Assembly: GCA_037951105.1 (NCBI GenBank)
Contig: JBAMJV010008219.1
Span: 30,001-94,000, forward strand
Direction: 5' to 3'
DNA: 64,000 nucleotides
Source of the DNA: Echinarachnius parma
Lineage: Eukaryota; Echinodermata; Echinoidea; Clypeasteroida; Echinarachniidae
In this document: positions 24,337 to 34,480 of the stretch, piece after piece
Numbering within the stretch: the stretch's first letter is position 1
Layout: every line of letters starts with the position of its first letter
Made by a program: the position numbers and the translations under genes
Notes under the pieces: generated by a model
What the model was told of the DNA's origin: nothing
The model's database searches: none
What the model saw: the letters and a program-made list of their open reading frames with translations, nothing else

Positions 24337-24949
24337 AAATTCATAAATTAACAAAGTAGTTTATATTTGACTAGGTTTATTTTACGTCTAAGTACTCCAT
24401 ATCGCCTCAAATTTAACCAAAATCACTTGGAGCGTTCACACTTCTCTTGGCTGGGTTTTGGTTCAGTCAGTTTTTAGTCAGTTCGCTGGGTGTAGGTTCA
24501 GTCAGTTTTTAGTCAGTTGGCTGGGTATAGGTTTAGTCAGTTTTTAGTAAGTTGGCTGGGTATAGGTTTAGTCAGTTTTTTTCAGTTGGCTGGGGATAGG
24601 TTATAAGTCAGTTATATGGGCGATTGCGTATACGAATTCGGATAATATTGACTACGGTAGAAAGCATCCATTCAAGCGTTCGAAGTAAATCTCAATAATC
24701 AGGAAGACATTGAAAGAAAAGAAAAAAACTGACTAAACCTATCCCCAGCCAACTGACAAAAAACTGACTAAACCTATACCCAGCCAACTGACTAAAAACT
24801 GACTAAACCTAAACCCAGCCAACTGACTTCATTCTTTTGTTACCATAACCCAAACAACAAGGTACAAGAGAAGTGTGAACGCTCCAAGTGATTTTGGTAA
24901 CATTTCAGGCGGTATGGAGTACTTATAAACTACTTTGTTGTTTATGAAT
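24337..24949. repeat. Imperfect ~610-bp palindrome with inverted 35-bp tandem arrays
   Basis: The left arm (24337-24447, with TTAACAAAGTAGTTTATA and CACTTGGAGCGTTCACACTT) is inverted at the right (24861-24949). Inside the left arm are five direct units of 34-35 bp starting at 24449, 24484, 24519, 24554 and 24588, each with GGCTGGGTATAGGTTTAGTC and TTTTTAGTCAGTT. Inside the right arm about three units lie in opposite orientation (24728-24829). The loop (24613-24727) is family D interior sequence. Confidence 0.85.
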
Positions 24950-24956
24950 TGATTGC

Positions 24957-25517
24957 TTAAAGGGATAATTGAGTTTTGGTAGAGAGAGTACAGTTTTAGT
25001 CAAACTTAATTTTAGTAACCAAAACCTGCACCATTACATTACAAACTAATAATTATAACTCCACCATGCTCAAAAGGAATACCAAAACTACAAACGACTA
25101 AGTAAAAAGCCTGTTATCATTTTTAAAAAGAGCTGTTTAAACTAAGGAGGGCGCTTTCAAAAAACGCATTTGTTTAAACCATTTTAAATAAAATATTGTG
25201 CATGTGATGTTTTGTTGAAATAGTGATTAGATAGAGAGATAATCAACAACTAACTAAAAACCTCTTTTGAAAATTTTGGAAGGAAGCATTTTAAAACGAA
25301 TTTTAACGGCTGGTTCAAAATTATCGAATACTTGTGGGGCCCCACATTTATTACAAATGGTTATGTTTATGGATATTTCAGCCGTTTCTGAACCGATTTT
25401 GATCAAATAAAGTTTATTCTGCCATTAAAATTGTACGCTCTTTCAAATTTGACACGCAGTTTTTCATTATCTCACAAACAAATTATTTTGTGAAGCGCCC
25501 TCTCTACCAAAACTCAA
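24957..25517 (+). mobile_element. Family B element, left part (interrupted by the LINE)
   Basis: It starts TTAAAGGGATAATTGAGTTT and carries the family B core (AACTCCACCATGCTCAAAAG, CTGTTATCATTTTTAAAAAG, GATCAAATAAAGTTTATTCT, GAAGCGCCCTCTCTACC). It stops at CCAAAACTCAA, twelve bases short of its expected end. The missing terminus is found on the far side of the LINE at about 32981-32994 (CTATCCCTTTAA). Confidence 0.9.
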
Positions 25518-26378
25518 CAATGTTCAATGTTCAATGTTCAATTTTATTTCATTTTCAACATGAAGGTACATATATTTACAATGAATAATTCACAACAACA
25601 TTTGTGAAAGTATAAACAATAAATTATAAACATTGGCAATCAAAATGTATGTTGATATAATAATTGATTAAAATATAATGAATTAAGATACTACGAAATT
25701 TTTATATTTTTAAACAAGGTACAATTCAATTTTGACATTTAGAAATAATCATATTATAAAAGCGGAAACAGAAAGTAAACGAATGTTGCTGTATGTTTAA
25801 ATTTCAAGTGAAAATGGAGGGATCCACTAAAAAGCATGGCTTGTAGAATGTGGAATCCCTCAAAAATTAATGTTTTACAAAGTAATGAAAGTATCAAATA
25901 CGGAAAAAAATACGAAAAATCAAATACGGAAAAATTGTGAATAATAGAAAAAAAAACAAAAAAACAAACAAGATAGCAAATATTATACAGTGTAGTATTA
26001 CAAAAAAATGTAATTATTACAAAACTGTTTGATAAGAATTCAAAATAGTGTTGTGCCTACGGAGACTACTGAAGAGAACATGAATGTATGAACAAATAAG
26101 ACGCAGTGTGGAAGCATACATGAACAAGAAGATGCTGTACAAAAGATAATGAAAATATAGAAAATATGAATGGATTGAGAAGGTATGGAATGAGAAGGTA
26201 TGGACCTGCAAGACTAAAAGAAAATGTATAAAATAAAATAAAAACAAAAATTTCATACAAATTAAGAGAATAAGAAATATTATTTCATTAAAATAGCGGC
26301 GCAATTTCCAGAATAAGCAACAATAATAATAATGAAAGGTTTTTTACGATGACCCTTTTTCATTACCAAACAATTAAG
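25518..26378 (-). other. LINE 3' UTR and 7-bp repeat tail
   Basis: A-rich on the plus strand, so U-rich in the element RNA. The open frames here (for example 26017-26304, minus) are low-complexity Phe/Leu/Tyr peptides and do not look real. The terminal tail is CAATGTT x3 followed by CAATTTTA (25518-25546). Confidence 0.75.
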
Positions 26379-29300
26379 TTAACTAGTACCATAACGTTGT
26401 AATAAATATAATTTAAGTTTTCTTTTGAAAGAATTAAGTGAAGGTACATTTTTCATACCTATATCAAGAGTGTTCCAAAATTTAGGACCATCATAAATAA
26501 ACGTATTCTGAGCTAATAAAGTTCTTAAAAGGGGTAAATGAAATTCATTTGACTGTCTAGTTGGGTAATTATGAACCGATTGATTTTTAAAAAACATAAA
26601 ATCAAAAGCTGAAGGTAATGAATTATTATCATATTTATACATAAATTGACCTAATTGGTATAAGTACAAGTCATTAATTTTTAATAATTTATTATTAAAA
26701 AATAAAGGGTCTGTATGGGAGCGTGCAGTGGAATCACAAATAATACGAATAATCCTTTTTTGTAACAATAATAGCCTATCTAAAAACAATTGATGCGTGT
26801 TCCCCCAAGCAAGAAGGCCATAGTTTAAGTACGGCAATATTAAAGATGAGTATAACATAAACAAAGAATTCATTGGGAGACAAGTTTTTAACCGTTTTAT
26901 AACTCCAATATTACGCGAAATAGTTTTACAAATGCTATCAATGTGACATTTCCATGAAAGTTTATTATCAACAATTACTCCCAAAAATTTAATAGAAGGC
27001 ACATTTTCCAATACATTATTATCAAAAACAATATTTGAGGGCAAAGAATCTATTGATTTACTAAAAAGCATAAATTTAGTTTTCTGAAAATTTAAAGATA
27101 ATTTATTAGCTCTTATCCACTGGGAAATCTTAAATAACTCAATATTAATCGTTTCTACTAGAATATGTGGATTTCTGTGAGAAAAAAATAAATTAGTGTC
27201 ATCAGCAAATAGTATGAATGACAATATATCGGAAGATTTACAAAAATCATTTATATAAATAATAAATAAAAGTGGACCCAATAAGCTTCCTTGGGGAACG
27301 CCGCAAGTGACATAACGAAATTCGGAATTAACATCATTTAAAGAAACATACTGCTTTCTATTAGAAAGATAGCTCCGGAACCACTCCAAGGCCTTCCCAC
27401 GTATACCATAATGAGAAAGTTTATAGAGTAAAATATTGTGGTTAATCGTGTCGAAGGCCTTGGAGAAGTCAAGGAAAATTCCTACTGTGTGTAATGATTT
27501 ATCAATAGCATGTGCCACCTTATCTACAAAAGACAATAAAGCATGAATTGTGCTATGTTTTTCCCTGAATCCAAATTGAAAGTTAGAAAAAATATCATTA
27601 TTCTTAAAGAAAGAAATAGTACGAGTATATATAATTTTTTCTAAAACTTTAGAAAGTGTGGACAACAAAGAAATTGGACGATAATTACTAACATCTAGTT
27701 TGTCACCTTTCTTAAAGAGGGGGACGACCTTAGCAATTTTCATTATATCCGGGACTTGACCATTTAATAAAGATAAATTAAAAATATGAACGAGAGGATC
27801 AACTATAGAAACAATAATACCTTTTAATAAAAAGTTATTTACACCATCGTAGCCTGAACTTTTCTTATTATCTAAATTAGAGACTATATCCAAAATCTCA
27901 TTTTTATGAATAGGTACAAAAAAAATCGAATCAGGATTGGGAGTACTTAAAAAATCAACAAAATGTTTATCTGAAGCAGGAATATTTTGAGCAAGATTTT
28001 CTCCAATTGAAGAAAAGTATATATTAAAAATATTACTTATATTACCAGGATCATCAACCATCACATTATCCTGTCGAATTCTAGTTATATTTGATTTATT
28101 TTTATTTAAATTCATTGCTTGTTTAATAATCTTCCAAGTTGTTTGCATGTCATTTTTAGATAATTCTAATCGATTAACAAAATACCTTCTTTTTTCCAAA
28201 CGTATGAGTTTAATAAGTATATTTTTATAAGAAGTATATTTTAATTTAAGTTTATCAGTACCTTTTAGTTTATATTTATAATACAAGTTATTTTTTCTAT
28301 TTATCGATCGTAATAAAGATTTAGAGATCCATGGGAGTCTTGGAGACGTTTTATAATTACAAGATTTATCTCTTTGTTGTGGGATATCAATATCTAATTG
28401 ACAATTAAAAATATTTAAAAATATATCGTAAGATGAATTTACATCATCATTATCGTACACAGCAGACCAATCAGTATTATCCAGACTAGCGCCAAGACGT
28501 GCTACATTATCATGCGTTACTTTACGAATTAAACGGGGAGGGCCACCAATTTTTACCACTGGAGCTACATTATATTGGGTTAAAATGGGATAATGGTCAG
28601 TAATATCAGAAAGAACAATATAAGAATTCGGGTGAGGTATAACATTACTAAAAATATTATCAATAAGGGTGGCAGAAGAATCTGCAACACGAGTGGGTTT
28701 AGAAACAAGAGGGAGAAAAGAGGCCGACAAGAATATTTCAAGAAATTCATGTGACACATTATTATCAGCATGTTTCAATAAATTTATATTATAATCTCCC
28801 ATTAAAAAGCAATCTTTATTCTCAAAAAGGGGGTTCTTAATTAAGTCAGTTACATAAATTAAAAAATCTTTTAAACTAGAATTTGGAGGTCGATAAATAA
28901 CACCAACTAATATATTTTTATGACCCGGTATTATAATTTCAATGAATAGGGACTCTATTAAATCGTTAATTAATGAAATATTTTCATGAACTACATAATT
29001 ATACCGTTTTAATACATACATAGCTACACCACCTCCTAATCGATCTTGTCTATTTTTATAAACAAACTCATAATCATTAAGGGCATGTGATGAATCTACA
29101 TCTTGAGTTAACCAAGTTTCAGTCAAACCAATTATAGAGAGGGGTGTTTGAGAGGGGACATCTAACAATAATTGCAAATCATCAAAATGTTTATTTAAGC
29201 TTCTAATATTCAAATGTAATAGCGAAAAAATATCATTACTATAATCTTTGACCACATCATGAAACTGTTTGTTTGTTATATAACTAGTGAGAGCTTCTGC

Positions 29301-29492
29301 TGCTGGGTCATCAAAATGAAAATCGAGGTTTAATTCCTCTGATAAAGCATTAAAAGTATCACCCACAGAAGCATCATATTGTCCCACTGGATCATTATTA
29401 ATATCAATATTTCCTAAAGCAGGTCTTAATAAATCAAAAAGGTCATCGTTATTTAATGAATTGAATGGAACGTGGTTATTTAAGTTAGCCAT
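26379..29492 (-). CDS. LINE ORF2: endonuclease-reverse transcriptase
   Basis: 1037 codons, intact. It nicks target DNA and copies the element RNA at the nick (target-primed reverse transcription) in the nuclear RNP. Residues ~1-85 are an unrecognised acidic N-terminus. The apurinic-like endonuclease spans about 88-305: HLNIRS (N95), LTETW (E125), VIYRPPN (199-204), GDYNINL (D233, N235) and SDITDHYPI (D299, H300). The RT spans about 555-830: KVVPLFKKGD, NYRPISLL (603-610), FGFREKHST, LDFSKAFD (D675, D680/681 region), GVPQGSLLGP (731-740) and FADD (762-765, a variant of YADD). The C-terminus (about 905-1037) has the conserved YGLLAWG and FWNTL words, with no zinc knuckle or RNase H. The chosen ATG overlaps the stop of an upstream 134-codon frame by a few bases. 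All catalytic motifs are present, so activity is plausible. Confidence 0.95.
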   Translation of the reverse strand: MANLNNHVPFNSLNNDDLFDLLRPALGNIDINNDPVGQYDASVGDTFNALSEELNLDFHFDDPAAEALTSYITNKQFHDVVKDYSNDIFSLLHLNIRSLNKHFDDLQLLLDVPSQTPLSIIGLTETWLTQDVDSSHALNDYEFVYKNRQDRLGGGVAMYVLKRYNYVVHENISLINDLIESLFIEIIIPGHKNILVGVIYRPPNSSLKDFLIYVTDLIKNPLFENKDCFLMGDYNINLLKHADNNVSHEFLEIFLSASFLPLVSKPTRVADSSATLIDNIFSNVIPHPNSYIVLSDITDHYPILTQYNVAPVVKIGGPPRLIRKVTHDNVARLGASLDNTDWSAVYDNDDVNSSYDIFLNIFNCQLDIDIPQQRDKSCNYKTSPRLPWISKSLLRSINRKNNLYYKYKLKGTDKLKLKYTSYKNILIKLIRLEKRRYFVNRLELSKNDMQTTWKIIKQAMNLNKNKSNITRIRQDNVMVDDPGNISNIFNIYFSSIGENLAQNIPASDKHFVDFLSTPNPDSIFFVPIHKNEILDIVSNLDNKKSSGYDGVNNFLLKGIIVSIVDPLVHIFNLSLLNGQVPDIMKIAKVVPLFKKGDKLDVSNYRPISLLSTLSKVLEKIIYTRTISFFKNNDIFSNFQFGFREKHSTIHALLSFVDKVAHAIDKSLHTVGIFLDFSKAFDTINHNILLYKLSHYGIRGKALEWFRSYLSNRKQYVSLNDVNSEFRYVTCGVPQGSLLGPLLFIIYINDFCKSSDILSFILFADDTNLFFSHRNPHILVETINIELFKISQWIRANKLSLNFQKTKFMLFSKSIDSLPSNIVFDNNVLENVPSIKFLGVIVDNKLSWKCHIDSICKTISRNIGVIKRLKTCLPMNSLFMLYSSLILPYLNYGLLAWGNTHQLFLDRLLLLQKRIIRIICDSTARSHTDPLFFNNKLLKINDLYLYQLGQFMYKYDNNSLPSAFDFMFFKNQSVHNYPTRQSNEFHLPLLRTLLAQNTFIYDGPKFWNTLDIGMKNVPSLNSFKRKLKLYLLQRYGTS

Positions 29493-29999
29493 TTAATAAC
29501 AAAAACCATATCCCAAACAGGATGAACGTAAGTACAAAAGTTTCTAAATAATAATAGAGTGTACATTTTTGCGCTTTTGCATGACAAAAAGATCCGGTCC
29601 AAATCGGAGAAGACAGTGAGGAATGCATAGAATGGTCAGTAGAGTACAACAGTAAAAACAAGGTGATGGAAATACCTACATGTGGACAGAATTGAAGGAA
29701 TACACATGAACAATTACACGAAAAGAACACGGGAGAGGTCTCCGTAGGCAACACAGACAAAGTCAGTTGGGCAGTCGGACTACGAGAACGCAACATTACT
29801 GGATGAGTCAAACGAGATCCCTGCATATAACAATTATAAACAAATAAATCTCTGGTAAGAAATAGTGGGATATAGTAAGGCTGAAACAAGAAAAGTGAAT
29901 AACAAGTGAAAATAAGAATTAAAAAGAATTAAAAAGACATGAGCGACAGAGCTATACTATAAAGAAACATGGCGAATAGCAAAGATACAAATATATAAT

Positions 30000-30530
30000 T
30001 ATAGAAGTACATGATATATAGATAGAACGCGGTGACAACCCAGGACTGAATCATATTGAACTTGAATAAGGCAATTTGAAAACCGTATAAATAAATGTTA
30101 GCGAAAAACTGTCGAATAACTGTCGAATTGGGTCAGTGCACCCGGGTCGCACCGTGTCTACCTGTACATGTGGAGGATAATCTGTACAATTAATGGAGGA
30201 AACAGATAAGGGGGAATACGGATCTGTATAAAATAGTTATTTAGCTGTATAACTTGAGAAATACCAATTTAAATAGAACATACACGATAAATAAGTAGGA
30301 CGCGGTGAACGGCCCGGGATCGAATCATTGGGTAGTATTTAAACATGAATAATATAAAGAAAATCCTATACACAATGTCAGCGAACAGAGAATTTGTAGA
30401 ATTGAGTCAATGATTCCCAGTCGTACCGTGGTCTACTTGTACAAAAGAGGATAACACAAGGGTAAAAGCGGATCAGGATTAAGGGGCCTATACAAAAGGG
30501 TTATTTAGCTGCATAACATGGAAAATACTG
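30000..30530 (-). repeat. Tandem duplication inside the LINE, unit about 280 bp
   Basis: Matching landmarks occur twice in order: AGAACGCGGTGACAACCCAG and AGGACGCGGTGAACGGCCCG, then GTCGCACCGTGTCTAC and GTCGTACCGTGGTCTAC, then TTATTTAGCTGTATAAC and TTATTTAGCTGCATAAC. The copies are diverged. Repeats of this kind in LINEs are often promoter or enhancer monomers, but here the repeat lies downstream of ORF1, so the role is unknown. Confidence 0.75.
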
Positions 30531-31296
30531 AACGGTTACAAATAGAGCGCTTAAACAAATGTAGCACGTGTGAATTCAACCAGAAAAAGTAAACAAACAT
30601 ATACGCATATAATATAAACACGTGTATAAAAGAGAAGTTGGTTGATGGTAGAAAGAAAATCAAACAGACGAAAAGGAAGCATAAATCAAGCATTTAGATG
30701 TTTGCATACACGTATGTGAATATAACACAGTTGAGGTAAATAAGGTAAATTTGTGGCATAAAAGCAATCATGCATAATGTGCTGAACAAATTGTAAATTG
30801 TCGAAGGTGAAAATGGTGATTGCAGACAATTGAACAACAAATAAGTTAAAATGTGAGGCAGTAATAGGTTTGCCATATAAAGTCATCACATAATACAAGA
30901 TTAATAATAGAAGCCTACATTATATTGAATCAGGAAGTTATAACAGTAGAACAGAGCATCGATAATCGTGCAGACAATTATAGAGATCAATGCAAAAAGA
31001 GTATGAGCGAATTCACCAAAAAAGAAAAGAAAAAAAAGAAGAAAAAAAAAGAGCATGCACTATAAAAACACAAATATAAAAGAAACACGAAATTCAAGAA
31101 CAAGTTTATAAAGGGTATAGTCAGTAGCAAAAGAAGCAATACAAAATAAACCAAGCAGAACAAGAATAAAAGCACAAAAGGAGAGATAGACAGGATATGA
31201 AAATGAATATAATAAGTGGAACATAAACATCAGTCAGGTTGCCATAGGTCCTTTTTCTAAAATAATAAAATGACATATGAAAAGCAATAGTTAGCA

Positions 31297-31448
31297 TTTT
31301 TTTTTTTTTTTTACATAGTTTCTTATAATGTTCACCTAATGGTGAAAACTGCTGTTTTCCTACAGTTAAGGAACAAAAGCTATAGAAAATTGTATAATTT
31401 TTTTTTTTTTTTTTACCAAGTTACTTATAATGTTCACCTTTCGGTGAA
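31297..31448 (-). repeat. Two hairpin plus oligo-A modules downstream of LINE ORF1
   Basis: Two copies about 100 bp apart of a T16 run (31297-31312, 31398-31414), TTACTTATAATG-like spacer and a hairpin with stem TTCACC/GGTGAA. Loops differ (TAAT at 31331-31346, TTTC at 31433-31448) while stems are identical. In the element RNA the order is hairpin then oligo-A. Confidence 0.75.
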
Positions 31449-31759
31449 ACTTTGCATTTATTGTACAATTATAGAACACAAAATGCAAAGAAGAGACAAA
31501 AAATAGTTTTAGACATAAACAGCATATCAAATGTTTGATAAAAACAAAATAACGTGAGGCATATTAAGTATAACATTGTAATCATATTTGTGATGTTTAT
31601 CCTCAAATAAGCTTTTGCTGTAATTTAAAATTGAATTTTGTCTCAAATTATCAACGACTTATAAAACGTACAGAAAAAAAAAAAAAAAAAATCTCTCATG
31701 AAGAAAATAAAGGTACAGGAGAAATATTGTTCTATTGTTCTTTTTAGAGTATTGTCATT

Positions 31760-32878
31760 TTAGTGAGAAAAGAAGGTAATGACATGAAATGTCAAGGTAT
31801 GAATAGTTACTCTTTCCAATTGGTCCAGCTTGTCGGGGGTGCACCATTCTGCAGATGTTTTCTCGTCTGAAGGTACCTTGGTGCCACTAATGCGAATTCT
31901 GGTGGCAAACTGTTTTTGTCGAAGCTTGTATGCCAGCTCAGCCAGTCGGCCTCGTTCGCGCTTCATGCTGACTGGAAGATCACTCCGTATGGTTACGCGT
32001 GTGAAGCTCTGGACAGGTGCTGTTGCTGCAACACTGCTGTACGTAAGTTGTGGCTCACCTTGTTGTCTAGGCAGTTGAGCAGGTTGCGGGGGCTCTGCTC
32101 GATCGGCATCTCTGGTGCGGGTCGTCTGTTGACCGGTGGTTGCGGAAGATGCAGTAGGGTTGCGGCGAGGCTGCTCGAAGGCTCGGAGCAGGTTGTCACG
32201 ATCAGCCATGTTGGCGAATCGAACGATGATCGCTCGAGGACGAGCTCCATCTGGTTGATTTCCGGCCTGGGGGGCTGGGAGGCGGTGTGTGTTGACGATG
32301 GATACGTTGTTAGCAAACTCGCGGCTGAGGAAGTGGGCCATGACGTCCTTTGCGGTTTCATAAACATTCTCGTTTTTTCTCTCGGAAACACCATATATAA
32401 GCAGGTTTTGCTTGCGTTGGTGAAGTTCAAGGAGGATCAGTTTGTCTTCTAATTCATCATTTTTCTTGGTGAACTGATCGTGCAATTTTGGAATAACTTC
32501 TTTCTCCAGTCCTTTTAGTTTATTATCATTAAATTCCACACTCCTCTCCAAATCAATCACTGCATTTTTGGTAATGTTCAACTCACGTTTGATCGCGTTG
32601 ATATCAGCAATTACAACGTCGAATTTAGAGTTCATTTGCACAGATAGATCATTGAACATAGTCCGCATTTCGGTAAGAATGGTGGCGTGTTGTATCGGGC
32701 TTTGTTGATCGGCGGGCAGCAGGGTCACGTGATCCCCGTTCCCGGGGTTTATGACCGGCTGCGATGCTAGGTTGGGCGTGTTAGACATTTTGCTGGTTAT
32801 TCTGCTGGTTTTTTTGCTGGTAATCTCACTTGGTTTGCAACTTGATCTGGCTCTCAGGTTATAGGGAGCTTTGCTCAT
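31760..32878 (-). CDS. LINE ORF1: coiled-coil/RRM RNA-binding protein
   Basis: 372 codons, intact. ORF1 proteins of this type coat the element RNA and act as nucleic acid chaperones in the cytoplasmic and nuclear RNP. Visible parts are a basic N-terminus (1-30), a heptad-rich coiled coil at about 66-155 (trimerisation in the family) and an RRM-like domain at about 157-235 with an RNP2-like QNLLIYGVSE and an RNP1-like RAIIVRFANMADRDNLL. A Pro/Gln/Arg-rich linker (236-292) follows, then a C-terminal domain (about 294-345, with VTIRSDLPVSMKRERGRL). This is the L1-type (Transposase_22-like) ORF1 architecture with a longer linker. The codon composition is GC-richer than in ORF2. The start is the first ATG after the short 5' UTR. 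Antisense frames at 31830-32452 are shadows. Confidence 0.9.
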   Translation of the reverse strand: MSKAPYNLRARSSCKPSEITSKKTSRITSKMSNTPNLASQPVINPGNGDHVTLLPADQQSPIQHATILTEMRTMFNDLSVQMNSKFDVVIADINAIKRELNITKNAVIDLERSVEFNDNKLKGLEKEVIPKLHDQFTKKNDELEDKLILLELHQRKQNLLIYGVSERKNENVYETAKDVMAHFLSREFANNVSIVNTHRLPAPQAGNQPDGARPRAIIVRFANMADRDNLLRAFEQPRRNPTASSATTGQQTTRTRDADRAEPPQPAQLPRQQGEPQLTYSSVAATAPVQSFTRVTIRSDLPVSMKRERGRLAELAYKLRQKQFATRIRISGTKVPSDEKTSAEWCTPDKLDQLERVTIHTLTFHVITFFSH

Positions 32879-32980
32879 GTCTTAATGATTGCAGTGTAAA
32901 AACAGAGATTTACGGCACATTATATGTTGAAGCAGGAGCTCTCGCGAGACACGTCCGATCCCTAAGGCTGCATAGTATCG

Positions 32981-32994
32981 ATCTATCCCTTTAA
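32981..32994 (+). mobile_element. Family B element, detached right terminus
   Basis: CTATCCCTTTAA is the expected right TIR of the family B element that starts at 24957, displaced by the LINE insertion. TTAA lies at 32991-32994. Confidence 0.75.
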
Positions 32995-34480
32995 GTCATT
33001 TACCATTTAACAAATCATGGCATTTGAATTAATGTAAGCGGATCTGTAACGTTTATAGTGTATGTTTTTTGTTTGTACAAGTGCTTATTTGAAACTTAAA
33101 ACACAAATGCTGAAATTCACAAAGGGGGTTTCCAAAAAATAGCCCACGGTCGTTCATCTCTTATTTTCGAGAAGAAAAAAACGAATTCTATGAATAACAA
33201 TTTATTAAATATTTTAATTTTAAGACACATTTTGTTTTGTTTTGATGCTTCTAACGGCTGCATTAGTTTCCTTATTTTGGTAGTGAGAGATGAACGAGCG
33301 ACACTTCATAAAACCAGGTGCATTGTAAACCGTAGTTTACGTATAGACCATCTTTGTAAATGCAAGGAATTTTGCTTGACATAATGCAAAAGGGGTTGTT
33401 GTGAAGGGCACAGTTACGTCCGTATTAAAACTGCGTATTACAAATCTTCAATTTAATACTTACATTTTTGAGGCGTGATTTTGTTTGTTGTTGCAATTTT
33501 AGTGCAGCAAAATATATTACTTTGACATTTATAGTACGAAACGTACAAACTAGTATTGCGTGTATGCATGTCACTGGAGCAGTGGTTTACACATTTGTTC
33601 GGCCTTTGTTTGGCAAAGGGGTGCATTATTTCGAAAAATGGGCCATTTTGTTTTTTGTTTTTTCTATATTTGCGGTTTTTTTAGGTCAAAATGGTTGGGT
33701 TTTAGTTTTCGAGATATCAGGGGCCCTCGGCACCCAATCATATAATTTGATTGGTAATTTGTATGGCAAAAAGATGTATCTATAGATACACAGTTGTTCG
33801 CGCTGGATCAGTTGAGTACAGTAACTGCGCCTCAGTCACAATGGTATATGGTCAGAAATCGACCAATGCCGTTCCTTTGTGTTAATATACGCGCTCTAAA
33901 CTAGTTCATGAAGCATTACCATAATATAGGTTAGATCTATTCATTTGTTAAGGATAAAGGTAAATACTGCATGATAATGGTTTACGTAGTGTATACACTT
34001 AATCGATTATTGTATCGCTCCAAATTTGGACTAGTTTGCTATTAAGAATGTTAACAATTTTGTTTAAACGATTTTAATATTGGTAATACATTTTTTATTT
34101 AAAATATTACTACTTCTGCTACGAAGACATGCACAGTTTGTTATAATAAGAATTAGTATAGTTTCAAGCAAAACTTGTATTTGTTCAAACCCCTGCCATA
34201 TATACAGATAGCGACAGATTTCCACCCACCATCCTTCTCTCCCCATCACTCATTTCATAATCAACCAACTCACGCACTTCCTCAAGAAAACCCGATATGG
34301 AAGGATTCCGCTAACGTCTAATGGAATCCGACGACGCGACGGTAGTTGACATCATAATGATATCGATAGGGCCTCCGCACATAAGTAGCCCAAATGAGGA
34401 ATTGATTTTCTCACCCCGGATGCCGTCCCCCATCCCGCCGGAAACTGGACCAAGGGAGCAAGGCATGAAGAGAACATCTT
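32995..34480. other. No recognised gene; small inverted repeat
   Basis: TCGTTCATCTCTTA (about 33151) and AGAGATGAACGAGCG (about 33286) form an inverted pair around 130 bp, possibly a tiny element. An open frame of 105 codons (33468-33785) has a Phe-rich hydrophobic stretch but no known domain. Nothing else was recognised. Confidence 0.35.

Larger units (their letters stand above)
23568..24956 (+). mobile_element. Family D element with nested insertions
   Basis: It starts TTAAAGTGATCCATTAAC, the family D TIR seen intact in the 47541 copy. The TIR is split at TTAAC by a 532-bp element (23586-24117) and family D resumes at CTTTACAATTTG. The core words TTCTTGAGAATGATATGT, GCGAAAACAGAGAAAATC and TTCCGATCGTTTGCGTGAAG follow. 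A palindromic tandem array (24337-24949) then displaces the rest. The right end with ATGGATCACTTTAA is absent and the next TTAA belongs to a family B element. Confidence 0.8.
29493..31759 (-). other. LINE inter-ORF region, 2.27 kb, non-coding
   Basis: Unusually long spacer between ORF1 and ORF2. It contains a tandem duplication (about 30000-30530), two hairpin plus oligo-A modules (31297-31448) and a third T/A run (31674-31691). A 134-codon hydrophobic frame (29485-29889, minus) overlaps the start of ORF2. It has no domain I recognise and may be chance. Further short frames are low-complexity. Confidence 0.8.
25518..32980 (-). mobile_element. Full-length non-LTR retrotransposon (CR1/L2-like group)
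   Basis: A LINE of about 7.46 kb read on the minus strand: 5' UTR of about 100 bp, ORF1 (32878-31760), an inter-ORF region of 2.27 kb, ORF2 (29492-26379) and an ~860-bp 3' UTR. It ends in three 7-bp tandem units (CAATGTT on the plus strand, 25518-25538), a short-repeat tail like those of CR1/L2-type LINEs. Both ends are fixed by the split family B element on either side. Both ORFs are intact, so the copy is young or recently active. No RNase H domain was seen. Assignment to CR1/L2/Crack versus another Jockey-group clade needs a phylogeny. Confidence 0.9.

Noticed and set aside
28580..28771. 63-codon minus-strand frame
   Set aside because: Alternate frame inside LINE ORF2.
31830..32452. Plus-strand frames of 82 and 178 codons
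   Set aside because: Antisense shadows of LINE ORF1, which has a clear domain structure on the minus strand.
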